A DNA stretch of 64,000 nucleotides from Calonectria ilicicola (taxonomy: Eukaryota > Ascomycota > Sordariomycetes > Hypocreales > Nectriaceae). Of the stretch, positions 11,283-22,315 are shown in pieces. Position 1 is the first letter of the stretch; every line of letters begins with the position of its first letter. The notes beneath the pieces were generated by a model that did no database searches, was not told the DNA's origin, and worked only from the letters and a program-made list of their open reading frames with translations. The stretch lies in assembly GCA_020809705.1 (NCBI GenBank), contig CP085831.1, positions 3,782,001-3,846,000 on the forward strand, given 5' to 3'. A program made the position numbers and the translations under genes.

Positions 11283-11836
11283 ATGTCGCACCCCTACAGC
11301 CTCGACAAAGACATCAGCCCTGAGGCGCTGGCGTGGGACACCGTGACCCAGGTCGATAGCGGCCCACATTACCAGCCCTGGCGTCGGGTCTGGCCACCCA
11401 AGAACCTAGAAAATGTCTCTGCGGAGGTTTTGGATGCTAAGCCCTGGCTTACATGGAAGAGAGATCGTGAAAAGCCCAACGACAAGCCATGGTACCAATG
11501 GGTAAATGTAGTCCAAGGTGAAATCGAGCAAACTAGCTGTATGAGTGGCACCACTTGCGAGCACTGTAACGGGACGAAAAAAGTAGGTCTTCCTTTCTTG
11601 ATGACATCTCAGCATATAGGTATCTTATACATGGCGCATTTAGGGCTGCTCGGCTTGTGAAGATGGAGTTTGCGTAAGTACCATGAAATATGTGTGTGAC
11701 ATTTTCCATTCCCGTGCTAATATATGATTCAATCAGTGTGCTTGCAGTACCGTTGCAGAGGGTGGTTAATGAGGAACGCATGTCCTCCGAGCTGAGGCAT
11801 CTCCATGACACTCCCATTATCATTGTCACACTTTAA
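11283..11836 (+). CDS. Uncharacterised small protein, three exons
   Basis: I do not recognise the family. Best model: exons 11283-11565, 11613-11673 and 11737-11836, 147 residues plus stop. The second intron (11674-11736) is convincing, with a GTAAGT donor, GTGCTAAT branch and AATCAG acceptor. The first (11566-11612, GTAACG donor, CTCAG acceptor, 47 nt) is the only junction I found that joins both open frames in phase, and is less certain. The N-terminal half is tryptophan-rich (YQPWRRVWPP, KPWLTWKRD, KPWYQWV), which suggests a real protein. A small Cys cluster (CMSGTTCEH) sits just before the junction. The middle exon reads HGAFRAARLVKMEFAV and the tail ends in a hydrophobic IIIVTL. The ATG at 11283 has a good CCATC context. 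No signal peptide or long membrane segment. It follows the NACHT-ANK gene by 780 bp on the same strand; a functional link is not shown. Confidence 0.5.
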
Positions 11837-12340
11837 GTACAAGTACTTTGGCCACCTGGCGTTGCAACTTGGAGTGTTGCTTTCAACGATTGCTTGATCT
11901 ATGCATAGTCAGAATGAACTGGGTCGACTTTTAGGGGTTGGTGATCATGTTTAGCGAATTTGGAAGGTAACTTGGCATTAGAATGACATACATGTATGCA
12001 CGGTCAATGGATCTGATTTGCTGTAGATCCAAAAATGTGACCTGTCAAATTGAGGATTTGATCAATCGTAAATCGTGGCGCCTAATCAGTACCGCTAGAG
12101 CGCATGTTTGTCCATGGTGATATAATTGGTCATTTCAAAATACATGTAGATGATCCTTTATCGCTGTATATTAACTATTTGGTTACAATAAAATAATGGC
12201 TCACGAATCACATTTTTTTAACTATCCAAGCAATCGTACCATCAGCCCTGCGAGTACATTAAGCCTGTTTAGTTCCACGCACAGCAGCAGAATAAATCCT
12301 CCAAATCACGCTAGTTGTTCCAGTAGCACCACCTCATCAT
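11837..12340. other. Convergent intergenic region
   Basis: Between the 3' ends of the small unknown gene and the AsaB-like gene. AT-rich, with no domain-bearing frame. The serine-rich plus-strand frame 12196-12438 overlaps the last exon of the AsaB-like gene and is taken as a shadow. Confidence 0.5.
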
Positions 12341-13579
12341 TTACTCAAAGAAGACAAAGGTGCGAACTTCAATGCTCTCTCTCATGGGAGGACTGGAGAC
12401 CCCATTCTTTATGTACCGAAAAGACACGTGAGGTGTGACTGCAAATAGGTCAGTGACAAATGAATAATTGATCCTCAATATTGGACGTACACTGTGCGAC
12501 TTCAGGGTTGTCAGAAGTTGCTGAATCAAAGCATTTAATCATCCAAGCTTCATTGGGTTTCTGATCATCAATGAAATAGTAACGATGTTTTGGGCTTGGG
12601 TTAAAATTTAACGTTTCACCAAGATAATCTGGAAAAATTATGTCACACGCAACACAATCTTCTCTGTCAACAGTTCTATAGTCGCAGAGGGCTAAAGGTG
12701 CATCTTGAACAGGCCCAACAAGTGGTCTCCACACACTATAATCTGGTCAGATTCGATAATTAAGTTAGTGCGAAGATATCTTAGGGTGTCCTACTTGACA
12801 ATCATAAACCGCCCATTGGCGTATTTTTGGGCATGCTCTGGATGGAAGTGTTTCAGGCGGCGAAAGGCAGCATTGGATGTTTGATCTAATTGATCATTGG
12901 AATTATCCCCAATTTGGCAAGATATTTGTAAATACGTTACCTCCATGCACTGCACCAAAAGGTTGTGCTTTGCCAGGGGCGCCCCGTGAACCAACGGGGA
13001 GATCGGGATCTCTTCGACGAACCTAGAAGGAAAGTTAATACTTAAAGCTTTATTAGGATAATGCCTTTAAATTAGTCTTATAGATGCGCTAACCTGAAAG
13101 TCAAATGGTAGAACCTCGTCAGCGCCAGTGGAAGTTTTTAAAAATTCTTTGACTTCTTCGTAATATCTTGTGACGATGGTATCGGTTACACCAAAGTCTT
13201 CGTACGATAATATTGAGTCGAAATTTCCAATCTCGAAACCATTTTTGTGCAAGGATATTAATCTTTCATGTCCACGAATATCGGTAACAGACACACATTG
13301 TCGGGTGTATTTCACGTTGGTTTGCTTCAACTCGGGCTCCCAAGATGGATCCAGGGGAACATTGAAGAAGTAGGGCTTTTCACGCTCATAAAGTTCACTC
13401 TTCTTCAAATAAAAAACGCTAGCTTTGTAGATTGGCGGTTTGAATTGATCGATTTCCCACTGTTGAGAGAGATCTGTCAGAAGTGGCAGGTGATCTGACC
13501 AAGTTTCGGGGCCATCGCACGTGCACTGAGTCGTGTCAGGCTCAGTGGGCAAAGAAATGCTTCGGTCCACTGTTTCCAT
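12341..13579 (-). CDS. AsaB/CmcJ-like hydroxylase/desaturase (putative Fe(II) oxygenase)
   Basis: Five exons on the minus strand, 13094-13579, 12941-13022, 12795-12885, 12491-12735 and 12341-12438, giving 333 residues with every phase closed. Introns are 71, 55, 59 and 52 nt with canonical ends; the third has an ACTAAC branch. The protein follows the fungal AsaB/CmcJ-like family throughout: REKPYFFNVP, DIRGHERLISLHKNGFEI, YEDFGVTD, FDFQVRRRDPDLP, VNVWRPLVGPVQDAPLALCD, PKHRYYFIDDQKPNEAWMIKCFDS, and the terminal RESIEVRTFVFF. Candidate metal ligands are H188-x-D190 (split by intron 2) and H305, with R321 as a possible co-substrate contact; these are inferences from the family. Members act in secondary metabolism, hydroxylating or desaturating small molecules. 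No other biosynthetic genes flank it, so it is probably an orphan tailoring enzyme. Confidence 0.86.
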
Positions 13580-14541
13580 GATTAATAGATACTCGATGAA
13601 TAAATCTACCCGAGTTTTGAGATTTGAGCCATCTAGTAATAACTAGCATAAGTTGGCTAATAAAACACACCAGTGAAGCCTCCATACCCCGTGCCCACAT
13701 CCAAATCCAAACCTGCCAATGTAATCACTCATGTTTTTCAATCCAAATCACAAAACTCGGGCTTTGTACCAACATGTACTGTTACATGCCAGTTGGTTCA
13801 TAATGGCGTCACCAACTTCCTCCAAATTGGCCACGTGCTCCTGAATGACACGTCAAGGTCGTTTGGCGGCCTCAACAGGGAAGGCCACGGCTACAGTTGT
13901 CTCAGTGTGTGCCTTAGCGACGGTGGGGGCTGTGATATGATGCACAATCTCACTGCAGATTTCAGAGATGTCAGACGCATTTGGACGAACCACATGACCC
14001 TGTATTGCCGGGCGGCAACTAAGACACGGTATGATTGTTATTCCGATCCGAGGTACTAGTCTGTTTGAGAGCCGCCATTGTCAGGGTCTTTGCGATACCC
14101 CAACGCATTCTACCCGCTCATCGCTACCCTAATGCTTACCCCTTCCCCCATTCTGCTAAAATAATCTGCGGTTACTGTCCAATTTTCTAACCAATACCTG
14201 CACTTTATTAAAATCGCTTATTATTAAGTACTTGCACGCTCGTCAACTAAATTCATCAATTCAAAGATCATGAACATTTCGAATCTCATGACTGGGAACC
14301 CCTAGCTACTCAAAATGAGCATAAGGTTCAAACTAAGCTAAATCAAGTAGATTAATTCAAACAACGCCGTATTAGCCAACATACTCCACTCATAGGCACT
14401 GTAAAACCTAATTTGGTGACTTGGGAGTTGTCTGTGGCTTATTTCTAGTCCCTGCTCCGATCGTCAATACCCTATCTCCAGAATTAATCGAGAGACGTCA
14501 TCCAAAACTGGTTAAGCCTTTCACATCCGATTATGTCAGTC
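13580..14541. other. Intergenic region
   Basis: Holds the promoter of the leftward AsaB-like gene and the 3' flank of the NB-ARC-TPR gene. The plus-strand frame 13673-14059 has no recognisable domain. Sequence from about 14150 to 14400 is AT-rich; no repeat termini seen. Confidence 0.5.
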
Positions 14542-17500
14542 TTATCGACACCAGTAAGTAACTTGCGCATCGAAGTCTGCTTCAGAAAATTCTCGTTTTT
14601 GATCATAAGTCGCTTGGTTCGCGGGTAAAATCTCCGAAAGCATGCGGTATGCATCCGATCGTAGAATTCGCCAACCGCTTTCCAAAGGTCTCTGTGCCTG
14701 CAACACTCGAGAGAGTTGATATGTCGTGCGTGCGATTTCTGCCTTTGGTTCGCTTCGGATCTCGGCAAAATCTTTGTACGACTTCAAAGCAAATAACAAC
14801 AGCCGCCTCGATTGCGTTAGCCATCCTTATCACCACCAATACGAAAAACTTTTCCAATCAGAACTCACTCTGAAAAATGCAGTTGGCCAAGGCGAAAGGA
14901 TAACCATCCCAACCTATAATAGCACATCAGTGTTTTTGAGTGCGTATCTCCCATAAGCTTAATATGGAGGTCAAGGCTGTCCCTCATCAAATACTGGGCG
15001 GTTTCAAGATTTCCTTCATCGGCCCTAACAATACCCAATGCCAACAAAGCCCAGGCGGTTCTTTTGTTATTTTCATTAGCCAAAGTTATATAAACATATA
15101 AGACGAGATGCGTACAGAGGGAACTTGCGGCTGAGCTGTGCTTCTCGAGATCTCATTAGCTCTAGCGCTTTGTTAAAACACTCTGCAGCTTGCGATAAAT
15201 CACGAACAAGCCACCAGCATCTGCCTATGTTGAGGTAGTTCAATGCAAGGCCATGCAATTGCTCGGCTTTATATCGATCTGATCCTTCTCTGATTTGAAG
15301 CGCGAGTTGATGCATTTTAATAGCGGCCCAGGGATCTATTCCAGCCAAAAAGAGAGCATAATTCATGTATCCATTCGCTCTATTAGGGTGGTACTCATCC
15401 ATACCACCCGCCTTTACTGCCCGCTCTCGTATTTCCATCGTTTTCTTAGCGAGGTCAGTGCAATCTACAACACCATTGGCGATCTCATTTGTATAGCTCA
15501 TTTGACAACGGTAGATATCGGCTAGGAATAATTGGTGACCTGCTTTGTTAATATCGTTCCCCGCCATCTTAACGTAGGCATCGTGCACAATAGATATAAG
15601 CCTTTTCGCCATTTGAAACCTACCGCGCTCGCATAGATACCTGAAAAGAATTAGCTGTAATTGAAATTCGGCTGAGTAGTCTAAACCATCCATACCATGC
15701 ACATGAGTAAAGAAGTTCGATGAAATTAAAGTCGATGCGGATGATGCCTTCGTGCTGGCGTTCGATGTATCTTTCGTACAATGATAACACATGTGGCTGA
15801 AAAGTCTCACATTGGTCCCAATATTCCACCATATGATCCCTGGCTTTCCCATGGATCGGAAATGATTTTCTTAATAGACGCACTGCATTATCAAACGCCT
15901 GCTGTAGTCCGACTTCAGGTTGTAGTGCCGCATCACGCACAAGCCTGTGTATGCTCAGGTATCCCATTTCATGGTCAATATCAACATAAGAGCGACCTCT
16001 CAGCTTGCAAAGCGATGTTATCAAATTTGGGCGGCTTGGGGGATAACCGTTGCACCCATCAAATGAAAAAAGCAGTTTAATCGGTATACGATCAGGATCA
16101 AAGAAAGCAATTGTTGTTAGGAGCGTATGTGCCTGAGGTTCCACCGACCCCAGCTTTTTAATGGCTGCTTTTAGGACTTTAGCAACGCTCGAATAGTACC
16201 AAGGGCTTTCGATACCGAGACCTTGGAGCTCGTAATCACCAGTCTGAGAACTAAGGTATTCGTCAAGCTGAGAAATTTTGCAAGGAAATGACGACAAAAA
16301 TGATGTCATCTGATGTATATAAAGAGGATAATAATCCCATCGTGAGGCCAATTCCGCGGCAACCTTTTCGTCAACACCCTGAATAATTTTCTCCAATCTG
16401 CTCTTGACTAGTTGCGTGGCCTCTGACTCTGTGAAACACGATAAATGTAGGCTCATACTTGAGAGATTAATCGTATCGAGGTGGGGAAAACAGCATCTGC
16501 TTGTTAGTAGCACTGAGCCCCCGCTGAGGTCAGACCACCAAGTAGTCAAGAGGCTAAAATCGTCAACATTATCAATAATGAGAAGCCAGGATGCTTCTAT
16601 TTGATCATCTTAATACTACATTAAAAGCAAGATTTGACATGACGCTTACCGTGTTGAGATCTAAACCATAAGCGTATCGCCTCATGTGCCTGCCGCCCTT
16701 CCATGGTTTGAGTAGCAAGCCCCATATCCCGAGCAATCTTCGTGAATCCTTGCTCGAGCTTTTCGGCACCGTCTGCAGACACCCAAAATATATATTGAAA
16801 CAATTTTGTTTGGCGGTATGCGAACTCAATAGCCAAATGACTTTTTCCGATTCCAGGGAGTCCATGGATTGAGCAAACACAGCCATTGAGACTACCGTTC
16901 TGCAGACAATGATTGGCTGATAGAGACAGAGCTTCAGTGATTTTAAACAATTCCTCTTCCCGACCTGTAAACCGTTTGTTTCTTGGATAAGGTATAGAAA
17001 AGAATACCTTTGCGAGGCTGGGGATATCACGTTGAACAGCATGTGCATTTCGGTTGACAGATATGCCGTCAGCAATTGAGTTCACCGATCGCTCTATCCT
17101 CTCCAGAGCATTACCCGATTGGAGCAAACGATCATCAATAGCTTCAATTACATTGAGGGTGTTATTCTGAGCATCGATAATCGTCGCTGTGGACAAAGCG
17201 ACATCCTCATGAACGGCCAGTGTTGCATATCTAGGGAAACATCTGTTAGCGGACCAAGCTAAAGATTTCTGTTTGTGCATGCTTTTTTACTAGACGAACT
17301 CACGTCTTGAATATGTCAAGAGACATTGACAAACAATTTTGGGAATCGCGAAATTGCTGCAGATTTTGTTTTAAGTCTGGGTCTAAACCGTCAGAATAAA
17401 CCGATATTTCTAGTATGGAACGCAGTCGTAATCGCGATCGACCTTTTGTCTGCTGGTGCTTTTGTAATACTTTGTAAAGAGCTTCGGTAACTTCTAGATG

Positions 17501-17755
17501 CTTTTTCAAATCTTCGGCCGGTACATTTCGAGCAGCAAGCTCTTTATCCCCCAACTTCGAAATCACATCCTTCAAATTCATCAGTTGCTGGAGGGTTTTA
17601 ACTGAAGATTCCAACGTTCTAGAAACGTGCCGAAGCTGCCTTTTCCGTCTGGAGAGAACTTTGGTAATGTTGTAGCAATCATAGGTGAATTTGTGTATTG
17701 CACTCAAAACCCCTATTATTGACCTATCTCCGATGCCGAGGCTGAGAGGCTCCAT
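14542..17755 (-). CDS. NB-ARC-TPR STAND protein (fungal NLR-like)
   Basis: Six exons, 17304-17755, 16650-17230, 15696-16608, 15116-15640, 14869-15060 and 14542-14806, give 975 residues with all phases closed. Residues 1-150 form a helical N-terminal domain of the kind found on fungal STAND proteins (starts MEPLSLGIGDRSIIGVLSAI). The NTPase core has P-loop GLPGIGKS at about 274-281 preceded by RNKRFTGREEEL, Walker B WLLIIDNVDD at about 352-361, and a GSVLLTSR strand. A winged-helix region (HTLLTTIAFFDPDRIP...YLSIHRLVRDA) follows. The C-terminal part is TPR-like: CAWYLCERGRFQMAKRL, HGLALNYLNIGRCWW, LGIVRADEGNLETAQ, and it ends DFDAQVTYWCR, the usual end of this group. Intron 2 is only 41 nt. 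Expected role: nucleotide-dependent recognition and signalling in non-self response. It looks intact. Confidence 0.87.
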
Positions 17756-19513
17756 GATGAATAAGACGTTTAATTGTGTCGTTCAAACATACAGAAGTAA
17801 TATCAAAAAACCTACAATGGCATACATGAGAATAAAGACCATGGGGGCTTATCTGAAGGTGTGAGTGACGGACTAGGGCCGCACACACCGGTCAGGCCCA
17901 ATATAACATGACAGAGGCGAAGTAAAGTCGAGGCCAATATGTCCGCCAATACGTGTCCAAATCGTTTCGACGCTAAGGCAAGATGGCGTCCTGAACACCC
18001 AAATACCTCTTACATCGACCCACTTTCAAGTATCTGGACCATCCAGAGGGTATCATGATATTGAAACTGAGGCCTTCCAGCTTCCGAGAATCACAAGATA
18101 CGATATTGTCGACTCTGATGACTGAATGGGTATGATAAAGAAGACTGCTGTGGGATGACGAATCTTCAACCTGCAGGCCAGCCAATGTGCAGAATGTTAA
18201 GCTGTGGGGCTTTTCAACTTGATCTACCGGGCTCAGAAGTGACGAGACACGGTTGGAGGAAGATTTGAATACTTGGTCCAGGTCGCTTCATGTAACCCAG
18301 GAGTGTTTTCCATTGTACAGTAAAGAACTTCCCCAGTGCCACATCTCAGGGCGTAAATGACATTCAGCCTAAGGATGATCAAGGTGGGTGTGAACCGAAA
18401 TCCATGGATCCTTAATGGCCTCAAACCTTGAATTGATTCTTTGGTCGCCTGAGTCGGTCTTCCTTGAGTTAACTACTACATATTTCCGTCGACATCTACT
18501 CAATACTACATGTCCTCTAACAAGATGGAGATATTCATTAGAATGCACTGGAGAACTATATTATTTGCACCTGATAATTGGAAATGCGTTGCTATGGATT
18601 CTTATATTTTCCAATTACTTCTCCGGCGATAGAGGCATGGGAGATGTAGTGAAGGACCCAGCATCCACAGATTCCAAGTTCCAAGACACGCTAAGACAAA
18701 TGCGTGTGCTCGCTAATTCATCGATAATGTTCGTGATCTGTTTGATTCCTGGCACAAAGATACTGTGGGAAGACTGTAAATACATCACTGCCGCATTCGG
18801 AAATACAACAGAGCCTCCTGGAATTGGCAAAACAGGGCGCTGATGACACATCACAGACTGGGTGGCTTGGCGGCTAACACAAAACCGAGGTTACAAATGC
18901 ATTTCATAAAAAGGGACCAAAATCTCACACAAAAATGAGGCACCCATGGAGTAAGGATTTCCAGCGCAACCTTAATTTGCGACTGAGCGATTTACGATCA
19001 TGGCTTGGGCTCTGCTTATGCATATGGGCGTAAAAAATGCTCCCCACGAACAAAAGACACTGCCATCGTGGTATCTGATGCTGCACATGCGCATCGAAAA
19101 AATGTCAGATGATACATAACGAATTATATGCTTGATTGCACGTAGCATTGGGGGGCCTCATTTTGTGTTCTGGCCTTCCAGTCGCGCCGACCGGCCAAAA
19201 GTGCACGCATGTGATCAACACCCGGAAATCGCCGGCCCATGAGTCGAGGTACAAAAAGTTACGGGAGTGACATGGCATGTGCTTGGACTCCTGACACTGA
19301 TCTTATTGGCAGAGCAAGATTTGTGTTTTGACAGCTCTCAATTATGAGGCTCTGCATTCCTGATAGATTTGCTGGTATTAGCCCCTGTACTGGTCTTTAT
19401 TTATATGTCCATTATGTAACTTCAATGTGGACCAAGTTTTGTTCGACATCTCTTCCCCTTTGCGCCACGTTGTATGTTTGTGCAAATGTTGAACATCAGA
19501 GGGGTTTGTCGAA
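17756..19513. other. Intergenic region between divergent genes
   Basis: About 1.75 kb separating the NB-ARC-TPR gene (leftward) and the amidase-like gene (rightward). The only open frame of note is 18415-18843, listed separately as doubtful. No RNA gene or repeat terminus recognised. Confidence 0.5.
18415..18843 (+). CDS. Doubtful uncharacterised ORF (142 residues)
   Basis: An ATG-started open frame with two hydrophobic stretches (YYLHLIIGNALLWILIF and SIMFVICLIPG) that could be membrane segments. I do not recognise a family. No convincing flanking exons or promoter were found, so it may be chance, or a remnant of a membrane-protein gene. Confidence 0.2.
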   Translation: MASNLELILWSPESVFLELTTTYFRRHLLNTTCPLTRWRYSLECTGELYYLHLIIGNALLWILIFSNYFSGDRGMGDVVKDPASTDSKFQDTLRQMRVLANSSIMFVICLIPGTKILWEDCKYITAAFGNTTEPPGIGKTGR

Positions 19514-21865
19514 ATGCTTGCAAGAATCTGTATTTTGATAGTTTTAATCGGCCTGGCCCAGGCCACTGTGCGAAGGGTCGTGTCGACAGTAGTCCGTTTA
19601 AACGATGTTGCCTATTATTTGCATCATAGACCAATTGTAAGCTGGTGCCCCTTCGAAAGACGAAGACTAAGTACGTGCGCCAGTCAGCCAACACGCAATT
19701 CAGCAGCTTCGGTCACCATCTTGTCGCCGAGCCATGCACTCTCTTAAACCTCAATAATCCATCCATAGATCAGCATCATCTCAATAAGACGCTTCAAATG
19801 TTTTCCGTGACCGATGATGTCTGGTCTTGGGATTTCATGCAATGTACTATTATCCAGACCACGAACAAAGCGATCACTCTATCTGAAGCTACAACACAGC
19901 ATCTTCGTCACCTAGGTGCCGAGAATATTTTTACTCTTCGTGTTAGCAACGAAGAAAATTTGCTCCCTGAGGGACCCTACTTTATCAACCATGGCAGTCT
20001 GCATGAGGCGTATCGTTTATACCCTGATACTTCTCAAGCATTTGTTGTCGCGACAGTTCCTGCAACCAAAAGAGATACGTAAGAAAAGAAACTACACGTC
20101 GTCCACCCCATAGTTACCTAACTATTTGCAAGTTATCGAGCGCTGGATGTGGCTGCATACGGAGAGCAACACCCGACCGCCTTGACCGTGGCCGTCCCAT
20201 CGCGCCTCTACTACAAACAAACCAAAAATAAACCTTACGCAGGTTTGAGGATAGCTCTCAAGGACGTCATGAGTTTAAAGGGTTTAAAAACCAGTGCTTC
20301 GTCTCGAGCCTACACGGAATTATACCCGCCTAAGGAAGAAAACGCCGCGGTGGTCCAGAAACTGATCGACCTTGGCTTTGTCATAGTTGGAAAGCTAAAA
20401 ACAACACAATTTGCCGACTCGGAATGGCCGACCAGCGACTGGATAGACTATTCTAGTCCCTTTAATCCTCGAGGTGATGGTTATCTAACCCCTAGCAGTG
20501 GCAGCCCAGGGAGTGCCTCTGCTGTCGCTTCCTATGATTGGCTTGACTACTCTCTCGGCACTGATAGTATGCACTCCACTTCCATAATTCTTTCGCCTTC
20601 CTAACCTATCCCAGGTTTAGCGGGCATCAAGGCTCCAGCGGCCGTTCACTCACTGTTTGGCATGCGGCCAACCCTGGGTGCTACAAGTACGAAAGGACTT
20701 TTAACCTATAGCCCGTAAGATTCCTGTCATGGTTTAGAAATCACGCACTCAATCTCATAAACAGGCATTGGGATACAGTCGGAGGGTTTGCAAGGACAGC
20801 TCCCGAATTCAAGATGCTCGCTCAGGCACTCTATGGCACACCAGAAACTGCAAGTCGAGAATTCAAGGTAGGCTTTTCAAACACTGATTATCTACTTGAT
20901 ATCGTATAAGCTCACACACAAATGCTTTCTCAATCAAGAAACCAACCAAATTGCTTTACCCAAAAGATTACTGGCAAGTCACAGACCCCGCGAGCAAGAA
21001 CATATTCGAAGCCTTCGTTTCTCATGTTGAGAAATACTTGGGAGTCTCGCGCACAGAAATCAGTTTAGCAGATCTTTGGAAAGAGAATCATCCGGAAGGC
21101 CTAAGTGATTCGTTGGGAGAGGCCTTTGACTTCGCGTTTGATTGGACATCCAACTCTGAGCAATGGACGAGTACTCTCAAACCATTTATTCAAGCCTATG
21201 AGCAAGAAAAAGGCAAACACCCATACTTAAACCCACAACTACGCTTCAAAGAGTGAGTTTCCCCGTGTAGTCATCTTTGAGCATCACTCACAGAATTGGT
21301 AATTTCAGGAAATATTCTCCAACGGTCACCGAAGAGCAAAGGGCAAAGGGCCGTGCGCTCCTCAAAATTTATCATGATTGGTTCTTTGAGCACGTTATGC
21401 CCCCATCTAAAAATGGATACTCCAGCGCAGTTATGATCCTACCCTGGACTACCGGTGTCGCAATTCATCGTGATGGGTATAAACTTGGACCTCAACAATT
21501 CACTGGACGAGGGTTTTTTTATTATAATATTGCACCATATGCCCAATGCCCAGAACTAGTTTTTCCAGGTAGGCTTCTTTTTTTGTTATGTTCGATATCA
21601 GGGAATTATGTACCCCCATTGATTTATTCTTCTGCTCACATTCACAGTTGGTACAACTCCATACCCGTCCGACTATTCTGGCCGGACTGAGAAGTTGCCA
21701 GCAGCTTTAGGTCTTATGGCTGCTAAAGGAAGCGATATGATGCTGGTGAACCTAGTGGAGAAGATATTCAGTGATTGGGATAAAACACAACACCGAAGAA
21801 AGTCACCAGTAACAAGGACATTTTTAATGAGTTTTGACATGGTGCTCAATTCCTATGATCAGTAA
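19514..21865 (+). CDS. Secreted amidase-signature-fold protein, probable pseudoenzyme
   Basis: Eight exons: 19514-19636, 19684-20078, 20133-20566, 20615-20714, 20765-20867, 20939-21252, 21309-21568, 21648-21865; 648 residues, all phases closed, introns 47-79 nt. Residues 1-17 ([17 protein letters not shown]) form a signal peptide, followed by an N-terminal domain of about 170 residues of the kind fused to fungal secreted amidases. The amidase core begins with GLRIALKD, giving the expected catalytic Lys at about K216, then the [20 protein letters not shown] loop with the cis-serine near S297. Where active enzymes read TDTGGSIR the model reads TDSLAGIK, so the nucleophilic serine position (about 321) is glycine. 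This is at an exon junction but no alternative in-phase acceptor restores it. It is therefore probably inactive as a hydrolase. Family fold certain; loss of activity inferred. Confidence 0.86.
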
Positions 21866-22187
21866 TGAGATGGATGCCTGTTGCATGTGAGGCTGTGACG
21901 CGCATCATATCGACATCGCTAATCACAATCTTTTACAGCGAGGGTGTGCATGATAGAACTTGGATACAATGATTAACCTGTTCTCGCTAGTAATTTATAA
22001 TTAATACATTGTGAGCCCGTTTGATGCTGTAAGTAGGCCGTTCCTATTCCAGAACTTTTAGGGACATGTGTTTGATTCAAGTATATTGACCGCTAGTGAT
22101 TTGGAGCCAGAGCAACACTGTTCGAAATTCGGGCTGGTGGCTTCGAGTTAATGCACTATTCACCCATCCACTTTCATCCAATTACAA
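21866..22187. other. Intergenic region upstream of tRNA-Leu
   Basis: No gene seen. It spans the 3' flank of the amidase-like gene and the 5' flank of the tRNA. Confidence 0.5.
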
Positions 22188-22293
22188 GGGCGTTTGGCCG
22201 AGCGGTCTAAGGCGCTGTGTTCAGGTTGAGAGATTAACCTATTACAATTTCGCAGTCTCGTAAGAGGCGCAGGTTCGAGTCCTGCAGCGCTCA
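22188..22293 (+). tRNA. tRNA-Leu(CAG) with 24-nt intron
   Basis: Full cloverleaf: acceptor strands GGGCGTT / AGCGCTC pair over 7 positions with two G-U pairs, discriminator A at 22293. The D arm is TGGCCGAGCGGTCTAAGGC, which is also the A box. The anticodon stem CTGTG / CGCAG closes loop TTCAGGT with anticodon CAG at 22222-22224. An intron fills 22226-22249, after the base 3' of the anticodon as in eukaryotic nuclear tRNAs. A long variable arm (CTC/GAG stem) marks a class II tRNA, consistent with Leu. T arm GCAGG-TTCGAGT-CCTGC serves as B box. Confidence 0.96.
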
Positions 22294-22294
22294 T

Positions 22295-22315
22295 TCTTTT
22301 TGACTTTTTTTTTTC
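22295..22315 (+). terminator. Pol III termination T-runs after tRNA-Leu
   Basis: A T5 run followed by a T9-10 run directly after the discriminator base, as expected for RNA polymerase III termination. Confidence 0.75.

Noticed and set aside
10849..11369. Overlapping minus-strand frames as genes
   Set aside because: No domain content, no splice support, and they partly overlap the small plus-strand gene.
13673..14059. Plus-strand 128-residue frame
   Set aside because: Unrecognisable composition, no promoter or splice evidence.
14484..14545. An extra last exon for the NB-ARC-TPR gene ending at 14484
   Set aside because: The ending VTYWCR followed by TAA at 14542 fits the usual end of this group without another intron.
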